A DNA stretch of 6,967 nucleotides from Chloroflexota bacterium. Its GTDB lineage: Bacteria > Chloroflexota > Limnocylindria > Limnocylindrales > CSP1-4. This document shows, in pieces, positions 1 through 5,546 of the stretch. The notes under the pieces were generated by a model that saw only the letters and a list, made by a program, of their open reading frames with translations, did not search any database and had not been told where the DNA came from. How positions within the stretch are numbered: position 1 is the first letter of the stretch; the number at the start of each line of letters is the position of its first letter. The stretch covers positions 1-6,967 of the forward strand of contig JAKAHX010000079.1 of NCBI GenBank assembly GCA_021814735.1, in the 5' to 3' direction. The translations under genes and the position numbers were made by a program.

Positions 1-27
1 GCGCGCCTGGGCCCCGTCGGCCGCGGC

Positions 28-33
28 TACACT
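28..33 (+). promoter_or_regulatory. Candidate -10 box for leaderless transcription of the PLP-enzyme gene
   Basis: TACACT fits the TANNNT pattern of a sigma-70-type -10 element and is followed by six bases (CGGCGC) and then the ATG at 40. A transcript starting about 7 nt after the box would begin at or next to the ATG. No purine-rich Shine-Dalgarno sequence lies before the start, which agrees with a leaderless mRNA. The -35 region is cut by the window edge or is unrecognisable. The same arrangement occurs before the gene starting at 4145. This is a pattern call without transcript data. Confidence 0.45.
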
Positions 34-39
34 CGGCGC

Positions 40-1320
40 ATGTCAAACCCAGTCGCCTTCGACGTTGCCGCCGTTCGCCGCCGCTTCCCCGCGCTCGAGC
101 GCCGGGTGGGTGAGCACCCGGTCGTCTACCTGGACGGACCGGGCGGGACACAGGTGCCCGACAGTTGCCTGGACGGGATCCGCGACTACCTGACGTCGTG
201 CAACACCAACACGCACGGCGCCTTCCCGACCAGCGAGGAGAGCGACGCGCTCCTCGCCGACGCGCATGCGGCCGCCGCCGATTTCCTGGGCGCGGCGCCG
301 GACGAGGTGGCGTTCGGGGCCAACGCCACCACCATCACGTTCGCCATGAGCCGGGCGATCGGTCGCACGCTGGGGCCGGGCGACGAGCTGGTGGTGACGC
401 GCCTGGACCACGACTGCAACGTGGCGCCCTGGCTGGCGGTGGCCGAGGATCGGGGGGCGAGGGTCCGCTGGGTGGACGTCCGGCTCGACGACTGCACGCT
501 CGACCTGGACGGCCTGGACGCGGCGCTTGGGCCCCGCACCCGCCTGGTGGCCGTCGGCCTCGCCTCGAACGCGGTGGGCACCATCAATCCCGTGCGCCGC
601 ATCGCGGACGCTGCCCACGGCGCCGGGGCTCGGGTGTGGGTCGACGCCGTCCACGCGGCGCCCCACGTGCCCATCGACGTCGCCTCGCTCGGCGCCGACT
701 ACCTGGTCTGCTCGCCGTACAAGTTCTTCGGCCCGCACATGGGGCTGGTCTGGGGGCGGCGCGAACTGCTGGAGGCGCTGCCGGTCTACAAGGTCCGGCC
801 CGCCGAGGACACGCTCCCCTCGCGGCTCGAGACCGGGACGCAGGCCCACGAGGCCCAGGCGGGCCTGCTCGGGACGTTCCGCTACCTCGAGTGGGTCGGG
901 GTGACGCAGGGTGGCGCGGCCGGCGAACCGGGTGCCGCGGATGGCGGCCGGCGGGCGCGCCTGCGGGCGGCGATGGGCGCCATCCGCGCCTACGAGCGCT
1001 CGCTGACGCCCCGCCTGGTCGATGGCCTGGGCTCGATCCCGCGCCTACGCATGCGCGGGATCACGGATCCGGCGCGCGTGGACGAGCGATGTCCGACGGT
1101 CGCCTTCACCCTCGACGGGCACCATCCCCACGAGGTCTCGGCGGCGCTTGGCTCACTCGGCATCTGCACGTGGGACGGCGACTACTACGCCTACGAGCTG
1201 ATCCGGGCGCTCGGGCTCGCCGAGTCCGGGGGGATGGTCCGGGTCGGGCTGGCGCACTACAGCACGATCGAGGAGATCGACCGGCTGGTCGAGGCGGTCG
1301 ACGCCATCGCCCGGGCCTGA
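40..1320 (+). CDS. PLP-dependent class V aminotransferase, cysteine desulfurase-like (VC1184/TIGR01976 subfamily)
   Basis: This 426-residue protein is a fold-type I PLP enzyme of the class V aminotransferase group. Recognisable elements in order are: LDGPGGTQVP (31-40), the substrate-pocket strip typical of this subfamily; GANATT (94-99), the PLP phosphate-binding turn; the LDHDCN segment (122-127) with the ring-stacking His124; ASNAVGTINP (175-184) with Asn177; VDAVHAAPH (201-209) with Asp202 and His205; SPYKFFGPH (225-233), where Lys228 is the Schiff-base lysine; and ETGTQ (264-268). Length and full-span conservation match the family. The key oddity is at 374-384: the alignment-equivalent of the SufS catalytic cysteine (GHHCA) is Tyr383 in GDYYA, so cysteine desulfurase activity should not be assumed. 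The nearby Cys376 is seven residues earlier. A Gly/Ala-rich insert (about 291-304) probably forms a surface loop. The ATG at 40 is the natural start because the subfamily N-terminus (FPALERR) begins soon after it. The gene stands alone and converges on the downstream gene. Its substrate is unknown; other class V activities such as lyase or epimerase are possible. Confidence 0.93.
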   Translation: MSNPVAFDVAAVRRRFPALERRVGEHPVVYLDGPGGTQVPDSCLDGIRDYLTSCNTNTHGAFPTSEESDALLADAHAAAADFLGAAPDEVAFGANATTITFAMSRAIGRTLGPGDELVVTRLDHDCNVAPWLAVAEDRGARVRWVDVRLDDCTLDLDGLDAALGPRTRLVAVGLASNAVGTINPVRRIADAAHGAGARVWVDAVHAAPHVPIDVASLGADYLVCSPYKFFGPHMGLVWGRRELLEALPVYKVRPAEDTLPSRLETGTQAHEAQAGLLGTFRYLEWVGVTQGGAAGEPGAADGGRRARLRAAMGAIRAYERSLTPRLVDGLGSIPRLRMRGITDPARVDERCPTVAFTLDGHHPHEVSAALGSLGICTWDGDYYAYELIRALGLAESGGMVRVGLAHYSTIEEIDRLVEAVDAIARA

Positions 1321-1330
1321 CCGGCCGCCC

Positions 1331-1390
1331 CGGCGATCCCCGGCGAGCCCCCGCGATCCCCGGGCGATCTCGGGCGATCTCCGGCGAGCC
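1331..1390. repeat. Six-unit degenerate 10-11-bp tandem repeat in a convergent spacer
   Basis: The 74-bp gap between the convergent stops is almost entirely six imperfect copies of a unit close to CGGCGATCCC. The GCGAT or GCGAG cores begin at 1334, 1344, 1354, 1365, 1375 and 1385, so the steps are 10, 10, 11, 10 and 10. Unit ends drift between CCC and TCT/TCC. I see no classical hairpin plus T-tract terminator in this gap. The array may be a decayed microsatellite-like expansion or may act in termination or protein binding; the sequence does not decide. Confidence 0.8.
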
Positions 1391-1394
1391 GCGC

Positions 1395-4145
1395 TCACTC
1401 AAAGAGCGGGAGCTGCTCCCCCTGGCGTTCGATCTCCGGATCGAGCCCGAGATACGGCGCGAACCGCTCGAGATCCGCGCCCTCGCGTGCCACCAGCGTG
1501 CGCAGGTGGTTCGCCTTGATGATGTGCCAGTTCCCCTCGTCCAGGGCCGCGCGCAGGATCGGGGAACGGGCCAGCTTGAACCGCACCAGCTCCACCCGCT
1601 CGGGCAGCACCACCAGGAAGCGGACCACGGTGTCGTCCTGGGGGATCATCCGGCCGCGGCGCAGCACGGCCTCCGCCAGCATCGCGGTCCACTCGACCTC
1701 GAAGATCAGCGTGGCCCGCCCGCGCTGGTACCACATGCAGTCGACCGACTCGAGCGCCTCCACCGGGCCCCGCGACACGAGGGGCAGGTAGGCCCGCACC
1801 TCGGCGTCGGAGAGGAGATCACCGAGCGGTCGCCCCCGGTACGGGCGCTTCTGCTCCTTGGGACTGACCCAGACCCGCAGTCCCAGCCGATGGCCGTACT
1901 CCACGAGGAGCCCCACGAGGTCGGTGTGCTCGCGGTAGCGCGCCTGGAGCTCGTCCGACGTCATGAGCGAGTCGGCGGTCGACGCGCGGCTGCGGTAGCT
2001 CTCCAGGCACGCGCGCACCAGCGACTGGTCGGGAGCGTCGTACCCGCGGAACATCGTCGCCACGCGGTCATAGAACGCGGCCTCGCTCAGGCCCCCGGTC
2101 GTGGAGAGGAGGCTGAAGATCGCCCACTCCAGCCGATCCGAGAGCGGGATGGCCGCGCCGTCCACGTCGCGGCGGTCGCGAAGCCACCAGCGGCCCGGCT
2201 CCACCTCGACCAGTCGCGGATGTTTCGGCCGGGTCAGCTCGCCCTGGATCAGCTCCAGCAGCATGGTCACGTGGTCCGCGCCGCGCGACGGCACGGGCGA
2301 CTCGGCCGGGGCCGACACCTCCCCCGCCGGCCGCGGGCGTGGACGCTGACCATCGAGCCCATCCGCCCCGCCCATCTGCTCCGATCCCGGACGCTCGCCC
2401 AGCAGTCCGAGGGCCACCGCCGCGCGCTCCGCTCGTGCCGCCGTTTCGCCGTACGTCCGCGTTCCCACCAGCCGACGCAGGTGCCCGGCACGGTCGAGCC
2501 CGACCAGGATCTCGCCGAGCAGCCGCTCGAAGCGCGCCGGCTCGCCCCGCGCCTGGAGGATCGCCACCGCGGTCTCCGTCACGTCACGCTCGACGGCGGC
2601 CAGCTGGAAGCCGGCCGGTTCGGGGCGGCTGCCATCGCCCCGGATGGAGCCCGGCGTCGTCGGCCGGACGCTCCCCCCGGTGCCGAGCGTGCCGTCCGAA
2701 CCGGCGGCCGCGCCCTCGTGCTGGCCCGCACCGGTGGCGAGCCCGAACTCGAGCGTGCCACCGACCTGCTCGTCGGCCTCGGCAAGCAGGGCGCTGGTGA
2801 GCCGGTAGCCCGCCCCCACCCCGCCCAGCGCGCCCGCGACCAGCGCCTCGGGGCCGCCCGGCTCGAGCATCACCACGGCCCGCGCGTCGGGCGCGAGGAT
2901 CGGCCGAACCGCGCCCAGTCCCCGCTCCAGCGCGGTGGCCTCCCAGCCCCATCCCGGCTTCGCCGCAGGGCCCACCAGGCCATCGAGCGGCAGCGACGCG
3001 GCGGCATCGGGACCCAGCACCAGGGAGGTCGCGTGGTAGGCGAACGAGAGCGACTCGGTGGACCAGCGCAGCGGGGGCTGGGTCAGCACCAGCCGGACCC
3101 TCGGGTCGGGGCGTGGCGGGCGTGCCCGGATCCCGCCACCCTCCGGGACCGGGGGGAGCCCGCGCCGCAGCACCACGTTGGCGGTCGCATCGGCGAGGTC
3201 CAGCAGGTCATCGCCCATCCGCGCCTGCACCTGCCCGCCGGGCAGGGCCTGGACCCGCTGCACGAAGCCACGTACCAGGCGGCAGCCTTCCTCGAAGAGC
3301 AGCCACGGATTGCGCTCGCGCCACTGGTGGCCACCGGGGAGGCGGACGCGGCCGTTCGAGATCCGCAGCGCGGCCACGCGCCCCGGGTAGCTGTTGAGCT
3401 TGCTGGCCGGCAGGATCGCGTGGAGGAACGCGAGCCGCAGGGCCGCCTCGACCGGCGCGGCCCGCAGGTCTTCGTCGAGCCGCTCGATGATCGCGCGGAA
3501 GGCGGCAAGCGTCCGGGGCGTGTACAGCGAGAGGAGCTGCGCCGGGAGGTCGTCCGCCCCGGCGACGGCCGCGTACCGGGCAAGGAGCACCTCCGCGTCG
3601 TCGCTGCCCGAGGCGGCATTCCGCGCCCGGTCGGCGTCCGCGGCATCGGCGGCAGCCGTGCGCTGCTCGCCCCCGCCGACCTGGTCCCGGCACGTCGTGC
3701 ACCGGTAGCTCTTGCGGAACGGCGCGTCCGCGTCGCCGTCCCAGACGAACTCGTCCACGATCACGGCGCGTCCGCAGGTCGGGCAGCGCGACGCGTACTG
3801 CTCGGCGATCGACTGGCGGACGCTCCCATCGCCCCGCGGGTGCGCGGCCAGCGCCTGCACCGCGGCATCGAAGTGGCGGATGTCGGGCGGCCGCAGCACG
3901 ATCTCGGCGAGCAGCCGGGTGAGCGGCGCCGATTCGAACGTGTAGCTCCGCCGCAGGCGCCCGATGGCCGTGCGCGCCACCCATCCTCCGCGCCCGAACA
4001 GGTCGACCACCACGTCCCCGGGCCGGGAGCGCGCCTCGATCTCCGCGGCGACCACGTTCAGCGGTGGCGGAGGCGCCAGGCGCTCGAACGTGGGCAGCAC
4101 GGGACCGAGCTCGGGTCGGATGAGCGACGAGAGCGTCTCAGGCAT
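1395..4145 (-). CDS. Large degenerate Zn-ribbon DNA methylase-like protein with C-terminal nuclease-like domain and clamp-binding tail
   Basis: This 916-residue protein resembles the N-terminal region of adenine-specific DNA methylases that carry a Zn-ribbon (COG1743-like). Residues 41-85 look like the AdoMet-binding unit: VVVDLFGRGG (45-54) stands where active enzymes have DPFxGxGT. A zinc ribbon follows (Cys121, Cys124, Cys149, Cys152). SKLNSYPGRVAALRISNGR (248-266) is a conserved-looking segment. VRLVLTQPPLRW (350-361) sits where D/N-PP-Y would be, but reads QPPL. Residues 470-515 and 588-620 are low-complexity linkers. Residues 516-556 and 660-716 look like helical or winged-helix units. 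Residues 740-885 fit a PD-(D/E)XK nuclease: Glu749 in a helix, Asp802, then Glu816-Val-Glu818 in IFEVEW, and strand VRFLVVLP (841-848). The C-terminus is EQLPLFE, with Q911-F915 matching the beta-clamp consensus QLxLF. The ATG at 4145 gives a sensible start with a -10-like box just upstream. It could be a DNA-binding pseudo-methylase fused to a nuclease. Methylase relationship is fairly sure, nuclease moderate, biological role unknown. Confidence 0.72.
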   Translation of the reverse strand: MPETLSSLIRPELGPVLPTFERLAPPPPLNVVAAEIEARSRPGDVVVDLFGRGGWVARTAIGRLRRSYTFESAPLTRLLAEIVLRPPDIRHFDAAVQALAAHPRGDGSVRQSIAEQYASRCPTCGRAVIVDEFVWDGDADAPFRKSYRCTTCRDQVGGGEQRTAAADAADADRARNAASGSDDAEVLLARYAAVAGADDLPAQLLSLYTPRTLAAFRAIIERLDEDLRAAPVEAALRLAFLHAILPASKLNSYPGRVAALRISNGRVRLPGGHQWRERNPWLLFEEGCRLVRGFVQRVQALPGGQVQARMGDDLLDLADATANVVLRRGLPPVPEGGGIRARPPRPDPRVRLVLTQPPLRWSTESLSFAYHATSLVLGPDAAASLPLDGLVGPAAKPGWGWEATALERGLGAVRPILAPDARAVVMLEPGGPEALVAGALGGVGAGYRLTSALLAEADEQVGGTLEFGLATGAGQHEGAAAGSDGTLGTGGSVRPTTPGSIRGDGSRPEPAGFQLAAVERDVTETAVAILQARGEPARFERLLGEILVGLDRAGHLRRLVGTRTYGETAARAERAAVALGLLGERPGSEQMGGADGLDGQRPRPRPAGEVSAPAESPVPSRGADHVTMLLELIQGELTRPKHPRLVEVEPGRWWLRDRRDVDGAAIPLSDRLEWAIFSLLSTTGGLSEAAFYDRVATMFRGYDAPDQSLVRACLESYRSRASTADSLMTSDELQARYREHTDLVGLLVEYGHRLGLRVWVSPKEQKRPYRGRPLGDLLSDAEVRAYLPLVSRGPVEALESVDCMWYQRGRATLIFEVEWTAMLAEAVLRRGRMIPQDDTVVRFLVVLPERVELVRFKLARSPILRAALDEGNWHIIKANHLRTLVAREGADLERFAPYLGLDPEIERQGEQLPLFE

Positions 4146-4153
4146 CGCGCCGA

Positions 4154-4159
4154 AGTCTA
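4154..4159 (-). promoter_or_regulatory. Candidate -10 box for leaderless transcription of the methylase-like gene
   Basis: On the minus strand TAGACT lies eight bases upstream of the ATG at 4145, separated by TCGGCGCG. No Shine-Dalgarno sequence is present in that gap. Transcription starting at the usual distance from the box would give a leader of zero to two bases. The arrangement closely parallels that of the gene at 40 (CTACACT-CGGCGC-ATG). There is no recognisable -35 hexamer at 16-18 bp; that place is partly taken by an inverted repeat (4175-4190). Confidence 0.45.
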
Positions 4160-4174
4160 GCGGGCGCCGCCAGC

Positions 4175-4190
4175 CTGCCGTGGCCGGCAG
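4175..4190. promoter_or_regulatory. Perfect 6-bp inverted repeat at the -35 position
   Basis: CTGCCG (4175-4180) and CGGCAG (4185-4190) form a perfect dyad around a 4-bp centre (TGGC). It lies 15 bp upstream of the candidate -10 box of the methylase-like gene and so covers its -35 zone. A dimeric regulator bound here would directly affect that promoter. Short GC dyads are common at this base composition, so the call is weak. Confidence 0.25.
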
Positions 4191-4255
4191 AGACGGTGCC
4201 GGGATCGCGCCCGCGCCACCGTGGCTGCCGGCGTCGCAGAAAGGAGTGGGAGACT

Positions 4256-4310
4256 GGCCTCGCCGTGGAGGAGGCCGGGGCTCGCGCCCTCGACGAGGCT
4301 AGGCCTCGTC
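4256..4310 (-). terminator. Candidate terminator hairpins at the end of the TPR gene
   Basis: Two hairpins follow each other in the direction of minus-strand transcription. The first pairs 4292-4299 (GACGAGGC) with 4303-4310 (GCCTCGTC): eight perfect base pairs with a 3-nt loop that straddles the TAG stop at 4299-4301. The second pairs 4256-4261 (GGCCTC) with 4271-4276 (GAGGCC) around a 9-nt loop. It is followed on the minus strand by a pyrimidine-rich stretch with a few Ts (complement of 4240-4255). No long T-tract is present, so this may act as a weak or factor-assisted terminator, or protect the 3' end. Confidence 0.4.
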
Positions 4311-5159
4311 CTCGAGCTCGTCCGGTTCCTCGACGAAGGCCTCCTCGTCCGTCACCTGCGAGGGCACCACGCGGTCGATGTCCTCCAGCGACTCGTCCTC
4401 CTCGTCGTACTCGAGGTCCTCCTCGAGGTCGAGTTCCTCGCGGATCAGGGTGCCCTTCGTGTACGGTCGCAGGTCCGACGCCTTGGCGGCGGTGGGGAAC
4501 GAGACCTTGCCGTAGTTGCGCGGGTCCTGGTACGTCTCGCGGATGATGATCCGGACGTCCCGGTCACCGAGGCTGGTGACGCCGGCGGTGTACTGGTTGC
4601 CCTCGGCCATCAGCTTGATCAGGCGCGCGGCGACCTTGGGGTCCACGGTGCCGATGTGGTGCCCGTTGGAACGGGCGAGGAGGCGGTTGCCGTCGGGCAC
4701 GAGCTCGACCAGGTCACCAGGGTTCACCTGTGCCAGCTGGCGCGGGTGGGCGAGCTCGTAGAGCCCCGCGAAGCCCGTCTTACCGGTCTCCTCGACGAAG
4801 ATGCTGACGGGTGCCTTGTCCCCCACCTGGGCGGGCGTGGTCCGGTCGCCCGCCTCGACGAGCAGGACGCGCAGGCGATCGATGTTGCGCTCGGCGATCC
4901 GGTTGGTCGGATCCAGGGCGAGCGCCGCCTGGTAGTGCTCGCGCGCCTCGCCGAGCTCACCCAGCTCCCACAGTGCCTTCGCCAGGCGGTTCTCCGCGGC
5001 GGAATCGGGACCCAGCTCCAGGATCCGACGGTTGATCTCTGCCGCACCGGCCCAGTCGGCGGCGGTGGCGGCGGCGATGGCCTGTTCGACGAGCTGTCTC
5101 TTCAGTCGGACGGTGGACGCGCCTGCGCTGGCCGCAGCCGCGAGTTCAGGGAAGCTCAT
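4299..5159 (-). CDS. Tetratricopeptide-repeat protein with HIRAN-like middle domain and acidic C-terminal tail
   Basis: This 286-residue soluble protein has no signal peptide or membrane segment. Residues 20-98 form about two TPR units (WAGAAEINRRILELGPDS; LGEAREHYQAALALDPTN), usually a protein-protein interface. Residues 115-212 are a compact alpha/beta region: PGDLVELVPDGNRLLA (147-162), then GHHIGTVDPKVAARL (166-180), then LMAEGNQYTAGV (183-194). Its order (Gly-Asp plus hydrophobic strand, an Asn-containing turn, an IG-x-V-x-x-x-VA helix, a final strand) recalls the HIRAN domain, known to bind DNA ends or stalled forks in other proteins. That match is tentative. The tail (241-286) is extremely acidic, with 25 Asp or Glu among 46 residues, and is probably disordered. 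The start is supported by AAGGAG just upstream and by the TPR region beginning soon after. It is the gene upstream of the methylase-like gene on the same strand, 153 bp apart, but each has its own promoter candidate. It could simply be a generic TPR scaffold. Confidence 0.85.
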   Translation of the reverse strand: MSFPELAAAASAGASTVRLKRQLVEQAIAAATAADWAGAAEINRRILELGPDSAAENRLAKALWELGELGEAREHYQAALALDPTNRIAERNIDRLRVLLVEAGDRTTPAQVGDKAPVSIFVEETGKTGFAGLYELAHPRQLAQVNPGDLVELVPDGNRLLARSNGHHIGTVDPKVAARLIKLMAEGNQYTAGVTSLGDRDVRIIIRETYQDPRNYGKVSFPTAAKASDLRPYTKGTLIREELDLEEDLEYDEEDESLEDIDRVVPSQVTDEEAFVEEPDELEDEA

Positions 5160-5162
5160 GGA

Positions 5163-5168
5163 CTCCTT
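5163..5168 (-). promoter_or_regulatory. Ribosome binding site of the TPR gene
   Basis: On the minus strand AAGGAG ends three bases before the ATG at 5159. The match to the anti-Shine-Dalgarno is good although the spacing is short. It supports the ATG at 5159 as the start. Confidence 0.6.
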
Positions 5169-5216
5169 CGATCAGGCTCTGGGCCCCGGCGCGCCGCGCA
5201 ACGCGCATGAGGACAC

Positions 5217-5236
5217 GGCGGACGTGGGGCGGACGT
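5217..5236 (-). promoter_or_regulatory. Tandem 9-bp direct repeat at the predicted transcription start of the TPR gene
   Basis: On the minus strand ACGTCCGCC occurs twice (5236-5228 and 5225-5217) with CC between, an 11-bp period. The first copy abuts the candidate -10 box (5237-5242) and contains the expected start of transcription near 5230. Identical half-sites about one helical turn apart beside a promoter are typical of operator layouts for proteins that bind direct repeats. No regulator is identified. Confidence 0.4.
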
Positions 5237-5266
5237 TATGTACCATCCCGGGCGCAGTGCTGTCAA
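5237..5266 (-). promoter_or_regulatory. Sigma-70-type promoter of the TPR gene
   Basis: On the minus strand a perfect TTGACA (5266-5261) is followed after 18 bp by TACATA (5242-5237), a partial -10 match. Expected initiation is near 5230, giving a leader of about 70 nt with AAGGAG near its end. The TTGACA hexamer is conspicuous in such a GC-rich region. The -10 box overlaps the ATG at 5238 on the other strand, which argues against that ATG being a real start for the plus-strand gene. Confidence 0.55.
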
Positions 5267-5283
5267 ACCATCCACATCGGCTC

Positions 5284-5311
5284 TTGCCGTGGCGTGTCCG
5301 GACGCTACGAT
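5284..5311 (+). promoter_or_regulatory. Candidate promoter of the 57-residue protein gene
   Basis: TTGCCG (5284-5289) resembles the -35 hexamer (four of six) and is followed after 16 bp by TACGAT (5306-5311; four of six to TATAAT). Initiation near 5318 would leave a leader of about 16 nt that contains the Shine-Dalgarno sequence at 5321-5326. It is divergent from the promoter at 5237-5266. Confidence 0.4.
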
Positions 5312-5320
5312 CGGGTCGAC

Positions 5321-5326
5321 GGGAGG
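5321..5326 (+). promoter_or_regulatory. Ribosome binding site that sets a GTG start
   Basis: GGGAGG lies seven bases before GTG at 5334. This is a near-ideal Shine-Dalgarno sequence and spacing. It favours GTG 5334 over the in-frame upstream ATG at 5238, whose translation would be Pro/Ser/Ala-rich and low in structure. Confidence 0.65.
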
Positions 5327-5333
5327 CGCCATC

Positions 5334-5507
5334 GTGGAAGCCATCGACGAACCCGTGAGCATCGCACACGTGAACGTGGAGCTGTCGCTCGACGAGCTCA
5401 GGCTGGTCCGGGCCGGGCTGCGGATGCTGCTCGACGCCGAGGACGATCCCGAGATCATCGCCGAGCTCAAGGTGCTGCTGGCACGCCTGGCCCGGGCCGA
5501 GCGCTGA
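5334..5507 (+). CDS. Small helical protein of unknown function (57 aa)
   Basis: From GTG at 5334 the product is 57 residues, beginning MEAIDEPVSIAHVNVELS. A short strand-like stretch (HVNVELS, 12-18) is followed by two predicted amphipathic helices, LDELRLVRAGLRMLLD (19-34) and DPEIIAELKVLLARLARA (38-55), joined by an acidic turn (AEDD). Leu, Ile, Ala and Val fall at a heptad-like spacing, which suggests a helical hairpin or coiled-coil dimer. There is no signal peptide, membrane segment, Cys pair or obvious DNA-binding motif. I do not recognise the family. The shape is compatible with a small regulator or partner protein, but that is not evidence of function. The gene is divergent from the TPR gene and is followed 40 bp after its stop by a strong GC hairpin. 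The reading frame is supported by the ribosome binding site, promoter candidate and clear helix periodicity. Confidence 0.7.
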   Translation: MEAIDEPVSIAHVNVELSLDELRLVRAGLRMLLDAEDDPEIIAELKVLLARLARAER

Positions 5508-5546
5508 CGCCTCGCCCGTGCCGGCGCCCGGAGCGGGATCGAGGGT

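Noticed and set aside
43..849. A 268-codon minus-strand open frame antisense to the PLP enzyme
   Set aside because: The plus strand encodes an unmistakable conserved enzyme; the antisense product is compositionally biased and has no domain.
165..4160. A 1331-codon plus-strand open frame running through the PLP-enzyme gene and across the whole complement of the methylase-like gene
   Set aside because: It is Arg/Pro/Gly-rich low-complexity translation expected in GC-rich DNA, shares no family features, and overlaps two well-supported genes.
4221..5210. A 329-codon plus-strand open frame antisense to the TPR gene, with an AAAGGAG sequence near 4240
   Set aside because: Its length follows from the codon bias of the TPR gene on the other strand. 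The purine motif lies inside the frame rather than before a start codon, and the minus-strand product has clear TPRs.
5238..5333. Upstream ATG extension of the small plus-strand gene
   Set aside because: It has no Shine-Dalgarno, lies inside the minus-strand -10 box, and codes for a Pro/Ser/Ala-rich stretch unlike the helical remainder.
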